Assembly (NCBI GenBank): GCA_903825035.1
Contig: CAIJYV010000021.1
Coordinates: 1-64,000 of the forward strand
Direction: 5' to 3'
Source: an uncultured Actinomycetes bacterium
GTDB taxonomy: Bacteria > Actinomycetota > Acidimicrobiia > Acidimicrobiales > RAAP-2
DNA: 64,000 nt
Below the pieces are notes generated by a model. It made no database searches. It had not been told where the DNA came from and worked only from the letters and a program-made list of their open reading frames with translations. Of this stretch, positions 9,323-19,507 are shown one piece after another (the stretch's first letter is position 1; each line of letters opens with the position of its first letter). The position numbers and the translations under genes were made by a program.

Positions 9323-10324
9323 CTAATCCCTTCCGCGAAAAAGTGTGTGCAGTTGGCCCATTTGCTCCAAGCAGAGCTGCAGTCCACGCATAATGACAAG
9401 GTCCGGACTCTCAGCCACCGTAGTCTTCACTCCGGTCTGTCCGGCGAGGTACTCGCCCACTTGTTTCATGCCCGCAACGCCACCGATCAAGGAAACGCCG
9501 AGGTTGGCGACATCTTGAGAGAGATCTGGTGGCGTAATGCGGAAGCACTCCTGCATCATCTCCGCATTGGCCTTCATCACCGACATCACCGAGGCGTTCA
9601 CCAAGCTGGCGTCAACTTCAATTTCCACTGGCGAGCCGGTCTCCACCGATCGGCCGGGTACAACCTCGCGTTTGCCATTAGTAGCGCCGAGGACCGAGGC
9701 CAAGTTGTACTTGAGCGCCTCAATAATTGCCGGAGAAACCACAACGCCAAACTGATGGCGAATGGCGTCGGCGATTGTGCGATTGATATCTTCGCCACCT
9801 AAGCGACGCGAGTCCATGGTGACGATGCCACCCAAGGAGATGATGGCGATTTCCGAAGCTCCGCCACCAATCACACTGACGGCATTCCCGAGAGGCTCTT
9901 GGATTGGGAGGTCTAGTCCGATTGCTCCCGCCAGTGGCGCCTCGATCAAGCTCACCTCTCGCGCGCCAGCCTGCACCGCTGCTTGGCGAAGGGCACGACG
10001 CTCAATTGGCGTAGCCAACGTCGGAATGCTCATCACGACTCGGGTGCGAGATACCTTAGAGAGCCCCGCTCGGTGAAACAGCCCAAAGAGCATTCGCGCG
10101 GTGACGTCGAAGTCGATGGTGGCGCCCTGGGACAAGGGTCGGTACACAATGACTGGTCGAGGGGACCGACCTACGAGCTCCAGCGCGTTGGCGCCAACGC
10201 TCAATACCGTGCCTTCGTTGGTGTCAATAGCCACCAGTGTGGGCTCGTCGAAAATAATGCCTTGCGAGGAGGTGGCCAGTCGGGTGCGCGACGTACCGAT
10301 ATCAATTGCTACGTCTAGAGCCAT
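9323..10324 (-). CDS. MreB-like rod shape-determining ATPase
   Basis: MALDVAIDIGTSRTRLA phosphate-1 motif; VVMSIPTLATPIERRALRQAAVQAGAREVSLIEAPLAGAIGLDLPIQEPLG; SRRLGGEDINRTI; VSLIGGVAGMKQV. MreB/Mbl-type actin-fold family. Confidence 0.8.
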   Translation of the reverse strand: MALDVAIDIGTSRTRLATSSQGIIFDEPTLVAIDTNEGTVLSVGANALELVGRSPRPVIVYRPLSQGATIDFDVTARMLFGLFHRAGLSKVSRTRVVMSIPTLATPIERRALRQAAVQAGAREVSLIEAPLAGAIGLDLPIQEPLGNAVSVIGGGASEIAIISLGGIVTMDSRRLGGEDINRTIADAIRHQFGVVVSPAIIEALKYNLASVLGATNGKREVVPGRSVETGSPVEIEVDASLVNASVMSVMKANAEMMQECFRITPPDLSQDVANLGVSLIGGVAGMKQVGEYLAGQTGVKTTVAESPDLVIMRGLQLCLEQMGQLHTLFRGRD

Positions 10325-10399
10325 TTCTCAATGTTAGGAGTTTCTCCCCCGAATTCTTACCGGCGACACAAATCGACCTGTGGGCTCTATCTTGGGTAT

Positions 10400-11512
10400 A
10401 TGAGTGACAACCCATTTGGCGAAATGTTTAACGATCTCTTCGCCATGATGAGCAAAGCCGGGCCCGACGCTTGGTACTCCAACGCGCAGCAAATTGCCCT
10501 TTCGGTGGCTCGAGGTGAGGATGGCGACCCCAACCCCGCGCCCGCTGAACGCCAGCGTCTCGAAGAGCTCGCTCCGCTCATTGCGCGACACATCGAGGGG
10601 CTCTTCGCGGTGCCCATTGCGCCCCAAGTCGAAACGGTAACTAGAACTCAATTGACCCAAGCCGCTCTTGACCAGTGGAAGCCTCTCTTAGAGCCAGGTC
10701 TCGCGATTTCAAATGAGGCCCTCGCCACTTCGCAACTTCCTCAGATTGCCGCCCTCGCGGGAACTCTTGGGCCATTGATGACCGGATTTCAGATGGGCTC
10801 TATTGCTGGTCACTTCTCCGAACAAGCGTGGTCGCTCGCGACACTGCCCCTACCTCGAATTGACGGGCTCCGTCGAATTGCGGTCAATAACGTGGCGCGG
10901 TTCGCCGATGAATGGTCACTTGACCACCAGCTGGTCTTTACCTTTGCCCTAGCCCAAGAGATGGCGGCGAGTCTGGTCTTAAGTCGCGATGGTACGAGCG
11001 ATGCATTGCGCGCACTGTTGGTCGATACGGTGAAAGAGTCGGCCGCACTTCAAGGTGGGCTCATTCACCGGATTCAAGAGATGATGCAAGATGGCGACCC
11101 CCAAGCAATGATGGCCAATCCCGAACAGGTGCTTGGCAGTATGGACTCTCCGGGGGCTACTCCCGCAACGGACGCACTGAATGCCGCCGCCGGTGTGCTC
11201 TCCGCCTTCATCGCTCGCAGTGCCCTGACTGTTACCGAATTAATGTTTGGACCGTCGCCGGCCTTGGCCGAAGCGTATCGCCGCCATTGTTTAACCGACG
11301 CCCAAGGCGAGGCCGCGGCGAGCGCACTCTTTGGCATTGCACCTAAATCACAGTGGCACGAGCGATCGAATGAGTTCGTGGCCATAATCACCGAGCAGCA
11401 CGGAATCGCCACCTTTGACGCACTATTGCGAGTAGATGGGCTCCCGCTTGCGAGCGAGTTAACTAACCCCGAAGCGTGGTACCAGCGAGTGACAAACTCG
11501 CCGTTGGCTTAG
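10400..11512 (+). CDS. Zinc-dependent metalloprotease-like protein (DUF2342/zincin-like family), apparently lacking HExxH
   Basis: ATG at 10400 (MSDNPFGEMFNDLFAMM); LPRIDGLRRIAVNNVARFADEWSLDHQLVFTFALAQEMAASLVLSR aligns with the region where the family carries HExxH. Confidence 0.6.
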   Translation: MSDNPFGEMFNDLFAMMSKAGPDAWYSNAQQIALSVARGEDGDPNPAPAERQRLEELAPLIARHIEGLFAVPIAPQVETVTRTQLTQAALDQWKPLLEPGLAISNEALATSQLPQIAALAGTLGPLMTGFQMGSIAGHFSEQAWSLATLPLPRIDGLRRIAVNNVARFADEWSLDHQLVFTFALAQEMAASLVLSRDGTSDALRALLVDTVKESAALQGGLIHRIQEMMQDGDPQAMMANPEQVLGSMDSPGATPATDALNAAAGVLSAFIARSALTVTELMFGPSPALAEAYRRHCLTDAQGEAAASALFGIAPKSQWHERSNEFVAIITEQHGIATFDALLRVDGLPLASELTNPEAWYQRVTNSPLA

Positions 11513-11784
11513 ACTTCGCTAAAGTCGAGATTCCACTCGACCAAAAGATTCTCACGCTCAGCGTCACGGTTTACGCGGTCACGGTTGCGGCGAAACTGGG
11601 GGTCGTGGGGTGGCAAAAAGCGAAGGCGGGCATCAATGCGATCCACGAAGGCTTGAATCTGCTCTTCGTCGCCGAACACCATTCGGCATTCCCAGTGCGG
11701 GGCAATAGGTCCGAGATACACCACCTGGACGTGGCCGACGGGGTCAACCGGTACTACTGGTTCGGTGCTTTCGATTTGGCTCAC
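11509..11784 (-). CDS. Small conserved-looking hypothetical protein (91 aa)
   Basis: Intact ORF filling the gap between two + strand genes; convergent 3' overlap with the DUF2342-like gene. Confidence 0.5.
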   Translation of the reverse strand: MSQIESTEPVVPVDPVGHVQVVYLGPIAPHWECRMVFGDEEQIQAFVDRIDARLRFLPPHDPQFRRNRDRVNRDAERENLLVEWNLDFSEV

Positions 11785-11860
11785 GGGACTCCTAAAAACG
11801 ACTGGTGCCCATTCTACAAGATGGCTATCGCTGAGTCTCAGGCTCTAGGGTAGCCAAGGT

Positions 11861-12688
11861 ATGACAACGAACCTCTTCGAATGCGTCATCAATATCTCAG
11901 AAGGTCGAAACCACGACCTCCTGGTTTCACTTGATGCTCATGCGGGAGCCAGCCTTCGCGATCGACACAGCGACCACTTCCACAATCGCAGCGTTTTCAC
12001 ACTCATAAATACCGCCGAATCCCTAATTCAAGATGTTTCGAGTCTTTTGCACTGTGCGTATAAGAACCTTGACTTAATTGGCCACGAGGGAGTGCACCCT
12101 CGGTTTGGCGTCGTCGATGTGGTGCCCTTCGTGGCCCTCGAAAGCGAGCAGCATGAGCAGGCCACTGAGCTTCGAAACATCGTGGCGAAGGAGGTTGCAT
12201 ACTCCGAAGACATCAGCATCTTCTTCTATGGACCTCTTCAAAATGGAGGGTTTCGGACCCTGCCTGAAGTAAGAAAAAGGGCTTTTAAGGGCCTGGTTCC
12301 CGATTTGGGACCATCAACACCTAGCCCACACAAAGGCGCATCGGCCTTTGGCTCGCGGCCCATTCTGGTGGCATGGAATCTTTGGGTCGGGGGAATTTCT
12401 CTAGATAAGGGCAAGGAAATCGCCAAGGGGATCCGCGATCCTTTCGTGCGGACACTCGCTTTCCAAGTAGGCGACCAAGTGCAGATCAGCTGTAACTTAC
12501 TATCCCCCGTCTCTGTAACCCCTGAAAAGATCTACTGGGCAGTGAGTGATTTACTTCCAGATGAGGCCCAAATTGATCGGGCAGAACTCGTTGGCCTTGC
12601 GCCCCAAGAAATGTTGGAGGCGATTCCTGTCGAGAAATGGAAAATGCTGGGACTAAGTCCCAGCACCACCATTGAATCTCGCTTGTAA
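11861..12688 (+). CDS. ftcD: Glutamate formimidoyltransferase (FTCD N-terminal-type)
   Basis: FECVINISEGRN; DRHSDHFHNRSVFTL; HEGVHPRFGVVDVVPFVAL; PHKGASAFGSRPILVAWNLWV. Confidence 0.88.
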   Translation: MTTNLFECVINISEGRNHDLLVSLDAHAGASLRDRHSDHFHNRSVFTLINTAESLIQDVSSLLHCAYKNLDLIGHEGVHPRFGVVDVVPFVALESEQHEQATELRNIVAKEVAYSEDISIFFYGPLQNGGFRTLPEVRKRAFKGLVPDLGPSTPSPHKGASAFGSRPILVAWNLWVGGISLDKGKEIAKGIRDPFVRTLAFQVGDQVQISCNLLSPVSVTPEKIYWAVSDLLPDEAQIDRAELVGLAPQEMLEAIPVEKWKMLGLSPSTTIESRL

Positions 12689-12696
12689 GCGTTAAA

Positions 12697-12972
12697 TCAG
12701 CTCGCTTGAGCGCGCCGTTCAATCGCCCGAGCCCGACGTAGACGTCGGCGCTCACGCTCACTCATACCGCCCCAAATGCCAAACTTTTCGCCATTCTCCA
12801 AGGCGTACTCGAGGCAATTGTCTCGGACGACGCAGCCGCGGCACACTTCTTTCGCCTCGCGGGTGGAAGCACCACGCTCGGGGAAGAAAAGGTCCGGGTC
12901 GACGCCCATGCAGTTTGCTTTGGCTTGCCAGCCACGATCCTCGTCACCAGTCAATAACTGTGCGATTTCCAT
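12697..12972 (-). CDS. WhiB family transcriptional regulator
   Basis: MEIAQLL start with GGAGGG ribosome-binding site; four Cys (ANCMGVDPDLFFPE..CRGCVVRDNCLEYAL) and GIWGGMSERERRRLRR. Confidence 0.93.
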   Translation of the reverse strand: MEIAQLLTGDEDRGWQAKANCMGVDPDLFFPERGASTREAKEVCRGCVVRDNCLEYALENGEKFGIWGGMSERERRRLRRARAIERRAQAS

Positions 12973-13002
12973 GTTGTTCCCTCCAAAACGGTAGCTCCGC
13001 AC

Positions 13003-13024
13003 CACCGTTGTAATTACAACGGTG
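13003..13024. promoter_or_regulatory. Perfect 22-bp palindrome, candidate operator upstream of the whiB-like gene
   Basis: CACCGTTGTAATTACAACGGTG, every base self-complementary; lies ~31-52 nt upstream of the ATG at 12972. Confidence 0.6.
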
Positions 13025-13133
13025 TCATTGTTATCGTTTTTGCCAGAAAATGCAAATCGTAGATAAAATACCTGGTCAGGGTGTATTTAGCAAACCATCG
13101 CATTTCCGAATTTGTTGTGATTACTGGGTATTT

Positions 13134-14315
13134 CTAGCCCCAAAAACCGGGGGTTTTCCCGCCAATATGGACAGCTCGAACCAAGCTTGCTCCAGGTTGG
13201 TAGGCAAAGTGCGCTGCCTTGGAAACCGAGAGTATTGCGAGGTCGGCTTTGGCGCCCAGGCGAAGGTGACCAATATCGGGTCGTCGAAGGGCTTTGGCCC
13301 CACCCATGGTGGCGGCGTAAAGGGCTTCATCAACGCTCAGGCCCATCTCTCGCACCGCCAAGGCAATGATCAGGCCCATATTGGTTACGTAACTTGTCCC
13401 CGGGTTGCAGTCGGTGGCGAGCGCCACCGTTACGCCGGCGTCTAGGAGGTGGCGACCCGACGGATACTCAGACTTAGTAGAGAATTCGGCCCCAGGCAGC
13501 AACGTCGCCACCGTATTTGATCCCGCCAGCGCCTCAACATCCAAGTCGCTCACGTGCGTGCAGTGATCCACGCTAGCTGCGTCCAATTCCACCGCCAACT
13601 CAATTCCCCCAGTATGCCCCAGTTGGTTGCCGTGCAGGCGCAGCGAAAGCCCCCTTTCGCTAGCCCGGCTCAAGATGAGTCGGGCCTCGTCAACGCTGAA
13701 CGCACCTTGGTCGCAAAACACATCCGCCCATCGAACAAGCGGAGCGCAACGGTCCAGCATTTCGCCCGCCACCAGTGCCACGTAGTCATCCCGACGATTC
13801 TTAAATTCGATAGGCACGACGTGGGCCCCTAAAAAAGTGGTCTCTTCGGTAAAGTCACCCGCTATCTCACAGAGGCGAACCTCACCCTCGAGCGTGAGGT
13901 CGTACCCCGACTTCATCTCAACGGTGGTGACTCCATGAGCTCGCAGCGCGTCCAGTCGAGATTGGGTGCATTCCCTTAACTCCGTGGCACTCGCCGACCG
14001 AGTGGCGTTCACCGTAGTGGCAATACCGCCACCGTCGTAGCGTTCGCCGGCCATTCGAGCGGCGAATTCTTCGCTACGCTCCCCCGCGAACACGAGATGG
14101 GTGTGAGAGTCGACAAACCCCGGAATAATCGCGGAGCCTTCAACATCAATTTCGGAATCGGCCGCCGGGGCATTGGCCGACGAACCAGTCCAAACAATTT
14201 TGCCATCTTCGATTACCAAGGCGGCACCTTTGATCCGGCCCATTACCGATTCGTCACCGACCGTTGGATCGTTCGTCGTCAATTCACCGATGTTAGAAAA
14301 GACGAGAGAGGTCAT
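13134..14315 (-). CDS. hutI: Imidazolonepropionase
   Basis: Amidohydrolase motifs (IIPGFVDSHTHLVFAGERSEEFAARMAG; LALATDCNPGTSYV); 3' end of hut operon. Confidence 0.93.
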   Translation of the reverse strand: MTSLVFSNIGELTTNDPTVGDESVMGRIKGAALVIEDGKIVWTGSSANAPAADSEIDVEGSAIIPGFVDSHTHLVFAGERSEEFAARMAGERYDGGGIATTVNATRSASATELRECTQSRLDALRAHGVTTVEMKSGYDLTLEGEVRLCEIAGDFTEETTFLGAHVVPIEFKNRRDDYVALVAGEMLDRCAPLVRWADVFCDQGAFSVDEARLILSRASERGLSLRLHGNQLGHTGGIELAVELDAASVDHCTHVSDLDVEALAGSNTVATLLPGAEFSTKSEYPSGRHLLDAGVTVALATDCNPGTSYVTNMGLIIALAVREMGLSVDEALYAATMGGAKALRRPDIGHLRLGAKADLAILSVSKAAHFAYQPGASLVRAVHIGGKTPGFWG

Positions 14316-14317
14316 GA

Positions 14318-15973
14318 TTAGTGCTCGCGCATTGGGATGCGCACACCTCGCTCTTCGGCCGCTTGTTCGGCGATTTCATATCCTGCGTCAACGTGACGAA
14401 TGACACCCATACCGGGGTCATTGGTTAACACTCGTTGAATCTTCTGGCGTGCGAGGTCGGTTCCGTCGGCGACCGTTACCTGACCAGCGTGAATTGAACG
14501 ACCGATCCCCACTCCACCACCGTGGTGGATTGAGACCCACGAAGCACCGGAGGAGATGTTAATCATCGCGTTCAAAAGCGGCCAGTCGGCAATCGCGTCT
14601 GAACCATCGAGCATTGATTCTGTCTCGCGATAGGGCGAGGCTACCGAACCAGAGTCCAAATGGTCACGGCCAATCACAATCGGGGCCGACACCTCACCGC
14701 TAGCGACGAGGTCGTTGAAAGCCACACCGGCCTTGTCTCGCTCGCCATAACCCAGCCAGCAAATACGGGCGGGCAAACCTTCGAATGCGACCTTATCCTG
14801 CGCCTTAGTAATCCAGCGGTGCAGCTTCTCGTTGTCGGGGAAAAGTTCGAGCACAGCTTGGTCGGTGCGATAGATGTCCTTGGGGTCGCCCGAGAGAGCC
14901 ACCCAGCGGAACGGACCCTTACCTTCACAGAACAGGGGGCGGATATAGGCGGGAACGAATCCGGGGAAATTGAACGCACGCTCGTAGCCGCCAAGCTGCG
15001 CTTCAGAGCGAATTGAGTTTCCGTAGTCAAAGACTTCGGCTCCGGCGTCTTGGAATTCGACCATGGCTTTAACGTGCTTCGCCATTGATTCGCGGGCCCG
15101 GTCGGTGAACTCTTCGGGCTTTTTCTCCGCGTACTCCTGCCAATCACTCAAGTCGATACCTTCGGGGAGGTAGCTCAAGGGGTCGTGAGCCGAGGTCTGG
15201 TCGGTCACGATGTCGATATCGACGCCACGACGTAATAATTCGGGGAAGATGTAGGCCGCATTGCCCAGTACCCCGACGCTCAGGGCGGCACCTGTCTTCT
15301 TGGCGCTCAATACTCGCTCGATGGCGTCGTCGAGATCTGCGGTCCACTCGTCTAGGTACCGGTGATCAACGCGACGCTGTAACCGAGCGGGGTCAACATC
15401 CACACACAAGCAGACGCCATCATTCATCGTTACGGCCAAGGGTTGTGCCCCACCCATGCCACCAGCTCCCGCGGTCAGCGTGAGGGTGTGCTTTAAGGTG
15501 CCACCGAACTTCTTTTCAGCAACCGCCGCGAAGGTCTCGTAGGTTCCTTGCAAGATTCCCTGAGTTCCGATGTAAATCCATGACCCCGCGGTCATCTGCC
15601 CATACATCGTGAGGCCCATCTGCTCTAGGCGACGGAATTCGGGCCAGGTCGCCCAATCGCCCACCAAGTTGGAGTTGGCAATTAGTACTCGGGGCGCCCA
15701 CTCGTGCGTTTGGAAAACGCCAACGGGCTTACCCGATTGGACGAGCATTGTCTCGTCCGCCTTCAAGGAAGTGAGCGTGCGCACCAGCGCATCGAAGCTA
15801 CGCCAGTCTCGGGCGGCACGACCAGTGCCCCCGTAGACCACGAGGTCGTCGGGGCGTTCAGCTACTTCGGGGTCGAGGTTGTTTTGCAACATCCGCAGGG
15901 CGGCCTCTTGGGGCCAGCCCTGAGCGGTAATGCTCGTTCCTCGTGGGGCTCGTACGGGACGTGCACCTTCCAT
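14318..15973 (-). CDS. hutU: Urocanate hydratase
   Basis: [55 protein letters not shown]. Confidence 0.97.
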   Translation of the reverse strand: MEGARPVRAPRGTSITAQGWPQEAALRMLQNNLDPEVAERPDDLVVYGGTGRAARDWRSFDALVRTLTSLKADETMLVQSGKPVGVFQTHEWAPRVLIANSNLVGDWATWPEFRRLEQMGLTMYGQMTAGSWIYIGTQGILQGTYETFAAVAEKKFGGTLKHTLTLTAGAGGMGGAQPLAVTMNDGVCLCVDVDPARLQRRVDHRYLDEWTADLDDAIERVLSAKKTGAALSVGVLGNAAYIFPELLRRGVDIDIVTDQTSAHDPLSYLPEGIDLSDWQEYAEKKPEEFTDRARESMAKHVKAMVEFQDAGAEVFDYGNSIRSEAQLGGYERAFNFPGFVPAYIRPLFCEGKGPFRWVALSGDPKDIYRTDQAVLELFPDNEKLHRWITKAQDKVAFEGLPARICWLGYGERDKAGVAFNDLVASGEVSAPIVIGRDHLDSGSVASPYRETESMLDGSDAIADWPLLNAMINISSGASWVSIHHGGGVGIGRSIHAGQVTVADGTDLARQKIQRVLTNDPGMGVIRHVDAGYEIAEQAAEERGVRIPMREH

Positions 15974-15984
15974 AATTTCCTCCC

Positions 15985-17514
15985 TTATTTCAATTCAAGA
16001 AATGATTCAGCCAGGTCCAAGACCTCGCCACTGCGAACTGCGTTGGCAACCGCTTCCATCTCGGGTGACAAGAATCGGTCGTGTCCGGGTCCACCGGTAA
16101 GACCATTAACAAAGTCAGCCACCGCTTGGGTGGCCGGTGAGCCAACGAGTGGGGCGCGCAGGGCGAGGGCGCGAGCCCCCGCCAAGAGTTCGATGGCAAT
16201 CACGTCGCTCAAGGCAGTAACGGACTTACGCAACTTTCGAGCCGCGTGCCAGCCCATGGAAACGTGGTCCTCTTGCATTCCCGACGACGGAATCGAATCA
16301 ACAGAAGCGGGAACGGCCAAACGCTTCATCTCTGACACGAGTGCGGCTTGCGCGTACTGGGCAATCATGAGACCCGAGTCAACACCGGCCTGATGAGCCA
16401 AGAAGGGCGGCAGACCGAAGTTTCGATCCTTGTCGAGCATTCGGTCAGTGCGGCGTTCAGCAATTGAGGCGGCGTCCGCGAGGGAGATGGCGAGAAAGTC
16501 GAGGACCGCCGCCACTGGCGCTCCGTGGAAATTTCCGTTCGAAACCAGCGTGCCATCAGCCAAAACCGACGGGTTGTCAATTGCCGAAGCTAACTCAACC
16601 GCCGCCACCGACCGCGCGTAAGCGGCCGTATCACGAGCGGTGCCGTGGACTTGTGGTGCACAACGTAGCGAATAGGCATCCTGTACTTGGGTGGTGTCGT
16701 CACTGTGGGAGGCAACAATTGGAGAATCCTGCATCAGCGCAAACAAATTCCCCGCGCTCGCCTCCTGGCCGACGTGAGGGCGAAGAGCGTGGATATCCGA
16801 GGCGAAGACTCGATCGGTTCCCCGAAGGGCCTGAATTGATAAGGCGGCGGAGATGTCCAGGGTCTTCAACAACATTTCAATATCTTCGAGAGCCATAATC
16901 AGCATGCCGAGCATGCCATCGGTTCCATTGATCAGAGCCAAGCCCTCTTTTTCTGCGAGCTCGACGGGACTCAGTCCAGCTTGTTCGAGGCCACGGGCTG
17001 CGGGCACCTTCTCACCAGTCGACGTACGGACCCACCCCTCACCCATCAGGGCCAAGGCGACGTGTGCGAGTGGTGCGAGGTCTCCGGAACACCCGAGTGA
17101 GCCAAATTCATGAACAACGGGAGTGATTCTCTTGTTCAAAAGTGCGGCGTAGGCTTCGGCGGTAGCAACTCGAACACCCGAAACGCCACTACACAGATTT
17201 GTCAGTCGCGACATCATGAGCGCCCGCACAACTTCAGTTTCAACCTCGGGTCCAATACCAGCGGCGTGGGAACGAATGAGCGAACGTTGGAGGTCACGGC
17301 GTTGATCGGGCGAGATGAAGGTAGTCGCCAGTGAACCGAAACCGGTGGAAAGTCCGTACACCGGTGTGCCACTTTGAACCATGGCGTCAATGGCCTCTCG
17401 TTGCTTGGCCAATCGAGCCAACACCTCAGCACTCAAGGTCACCTCTTCATAATGACGAGCCACCCGAATTAATTCGGCTCCGGTTAATGGCCGTAGGCCA
17501 ATCTCTACACTCAT
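15985..17514 (-). CDS. hutH: Histidine ammonia-lyase
   Basis: [26 protein letters not shown] (MIO-forming ASG-equivalent region); [12 protein letters not shown]. Confidence 0.96.
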   Translation of the reverse strand: MSVEIGLRPLTGAELIRVARHYEEVTLSAEVLARLAKQREAIDAMVQSGTPVYGLSTGFGSLATTFISPDQRRDLQRSLIRSHAAGIGPEVETEVVRALMMSRLTNLCSGVSGVRVATAEAYAALLNKRITPVVHEFGSLGCSGDLAPLAHVALALMGEGWVRTSTGEKVPAARGLEQAGLSPVELAEKEGLALINGTDGMLGMLIMALEDIEMLLKTLDISAALSIQALRGTDRVFASDIHALRPHVGQEASAGNLFALMQDSPIVASHSDDTTQVQDAYSLRCAPQVHGTARDTAAYARSVAAVELASAIDNPSVLADGTLVSNGNFHGAPVAAVLDFLAISLADAASIAERRTDRMLDKDRNFGLPPFLAHQAGVDSGLMIAQYAQAALVSEMKRLAVPASVDSIPSSGMQEDHVSMGWHAARKLRKSVTALSDVIAIELLAGARALALRAPLVGSPATQAVADFVNGLTGGPGHDRFLSPEMEAVANAVRSGEVLDLAESFLELK

Positions 17515-18410
17515 GGAACTCTCCTTAAAACACCGGCGTAGGCTTCGAGCACTAACAGGGCCGCCAAACGCACCGTATTTTCATTTATGTCGCGATCGAT
17601 ATCAATCTCAGTGATGTCTAACGTATCGACTCGTGGGTCCGAGGCGATTACTCGAGCAAACTGGCGGACTTCGTCCGGGGTAAGCCCACCGGGAGCGGCC
17701 GCTGGGCAGCCTGGTACAAAGGCTCGGTCGATAACGTCAACGTCGATGTCACAATGGATTATGCGCCCGTCGGCGCCCGCGATATCCAGAGCTCGCTTCG
17801 CCGCATCAACTATTGAGAGTGAGCGCAGCTGCGCGCGAGTAATAACCGTGCCGCCCGCTTCGCGCGCGGCCGCGGCGTACTGTGCGGAATTGGAAAAATC
17901 AGCCAGTCCGATTTGGACAATATGGCGAGGGTCTAGCCCCTCTTCGATTAATTGGCGAACGGGCGAGCCGTTACTTCGCCCTTCACGCATATCTAAATGA
18001 GCGTCCAAGGTGATCAGTCCAACATTCGAATAATCGCCACCCGAGCGGGCCTTCAGAGCGTGCCAGGTCACTGCGTTATCGCCACCGAGGACAATTCGAA
18101 GTTTCGCGTTGTCTGCTCTGGCTAAGTGGGTTCGGAGCGCGGCCGAAGAAACTTCATCAGCATTCTCAACATTTCCGAGGTCCCAGATTCCACCACGGTG
18201 TTCAAGATCGGTGGCGTCTTCGTAGGACCAGGTTGAGTACCTGTTCAGTGCCTCGCGGATGGCGTTGGGCGTTGACTGGGCCGAGCGGTGCGTTACCGAA
18301 GTGGTGTGGGTATGGAGACCTAAGAGCGCCACCGGCGCTTCTGGGAATTCCCCCAGCAGGGAGGCCGCGGGAGGCCAGTTCACATCACCAGTTCGAGACA
18401 TCCTGCCCAT
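17511..18410 (-). CDS. hutG: Arginase/agmatinase family ureohydrolase, probable formimidoylglutamase
   Basis: IVLGGDNAVTWHAL; LITLDAHLDMRE; HCDIDVDVIDRAFVPGCPAAAPGGLTPDE; 4-bp overlap with hutH. Confidence 0.85.
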   Translation of the reverse strand: MGRMSRTGDVNWPPAASLLGEFPEAPVALLGLHTHTTSVTHRSAQSTPNAIREALNRYSTWSYEDATDLEHRGGIWDLGNVENADEVSSAALRTHLARADNAKLRIVLGGDNAVTWHALKARSGGDYSNVGLITLDAHLDMREGRSNGSPVRQLIEEGLDPRHIVQIGLADFSNSAQYAAAAREAGGTVITRAQLRSLSIVDAAKRALDIAGADGRIIHCDIDVDVIDRAFVPGCPAAAPGGLTPDEVRQFARVIASDPRVDTLDITEIDIDRDINENTVRLAALLVLEAYAGVLRRVP

Positions 18411-18439
18411 GTTAGGCAGTTATTCTTCCCTCCGTTGAA

Positions 18440-19501
18440 CTACTTCTTACCCTTGCGATGCCCTGCTTTACAGTGTTTTCCGGTCAGCGAAAGTGGTTGG
18501 GGCGTCATCTCGGTGCCATTCAAACCAGGGCTCGCCCACTCACAGTTGAAACTTCCCGGCTCGGCTACCGCAACGAAGAAGTCCCGTTCCCATCCCGAAA
18601 AATAGGTCGCGGCCGTTCTCGTTTCGCCCGACAGGTGCAGTGCCATTGGTCCAGGTGCATGGAGGGGCGCCGCAGGGGCGCCCATCATTGGCCAGAATGG
18701 GTTCATATCGAGTTCCATGCCGGTAACTGCGCCCGCATTCACCAAGGCTTGAGCGAGAGTGATTGGCAGAGTGTGTTGCATAGTGGCTACGTACACCAAA
18801 TTGCCATTGGCATCAATTCCAATAGCTGTTCTCGCGATGGCGGGACTGTGATTTAAAAAATCTCCCCACTTGATTATGGGCCACTGAAGCGCTTCGGGTG
18901 AAGGCTGCCCATTGGAGACCAGGAGCGAAAGGTTTTGTCGATAGGCAATTGGCTTGAAGCCCTTCGGTGGGAAGTTGGCAGCGCCCCATGATCCAATGGC
19001 CCAACGCCCAAATCGATCGAGGACAATTGTCGCGTCGCCCTTAACGAGTGGCTCCAGCGCGAGACCATCAACACTCGCTCCACCGGCTCGAGCCGCTTGT
19101 TTGAAGGCACCATTAAACACGGCAACGATTCCCGCGGGCCCTTCGCTGGCCCAGTCGACTTTAAATTGAGCGTCGAGCGGCGGCAGAATCTTCGTTGGTG
19201 GGTCGCTCGATCCGACGTGCCAAGAGAGTCGGGTAGTTCGAGCGCGAAGTCGAATTGCTGTAAAAACCGTTGGCCCAATCTTGATGGATTGGGTGTCGAC
19301 CAGAACCCCACGCTTCGACCGCGAGACGACTGTCCAACCTAGTTGGGCTACTTCTTTCGGCTGAGTTGTGGTGGTGGTTGTCGTCGTAGTGGTCGTGATC
19401 TTTTGGTACGCCACCGCACCTGCCACTAGGAGACAAACAACGGAAATGATGACCAGGACGTAGCGAAGGACCCGCATGCGGGCACTGCGTTTAGCCTTCA
19501 C
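18440..19501 (-). CDS. Membrane-anchored phosphodiester glycosidase (NAGPA-like) family protein
   Basis: N-terminal TM and poly-Thr linker; VAVFNGAFKQAARAGGASVDG; TAIGIDANGNLVYVATMQHTLPITLAQALVNAGAVTGMELDMNPFWP. Confidence 0.7.
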   Translation of the reverse strand: MKAKRSARMRVLRYVLVIISVVCLLVAGAVAYQKITTTTTTTTTTTQPKEVAQLGWTVVSRSKRGVLVDTQSIKIGPTVFTAIRLRARTTRLSWHVGSSDPPTKILPPLDAQFKVDWASEGPAGIVAVFNGAFKQAARAGGASVDGLALEPLVKGDATIVLDRFGRWAIGSWGAANFPPKGFKPIAYRQNLSLLVSNGQPSPEALQWPIIKWGDFLNHSPAIARTAIGIDANGNLVYVATMQHTLPITLAQALVNAGAVTGMELDMNPFWPMMGAPAAPLHAPGPMALHLSGETRTAATYFSGWERDFFVAVAEPGSFNCEWASPGLNGTEMTPQPLSLTGKHCKAGHRKGKK

Positions 19502-19507
19502 GGGTGA

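Noticed and set aside
13120-13160. C-rich/G-rich hairpin near the hutI stop (CCCCAAAAACCGGGGG)
   Set aside because: Short stem partly inside the coding end and no clear T-tract; insufficient for a terminator call.
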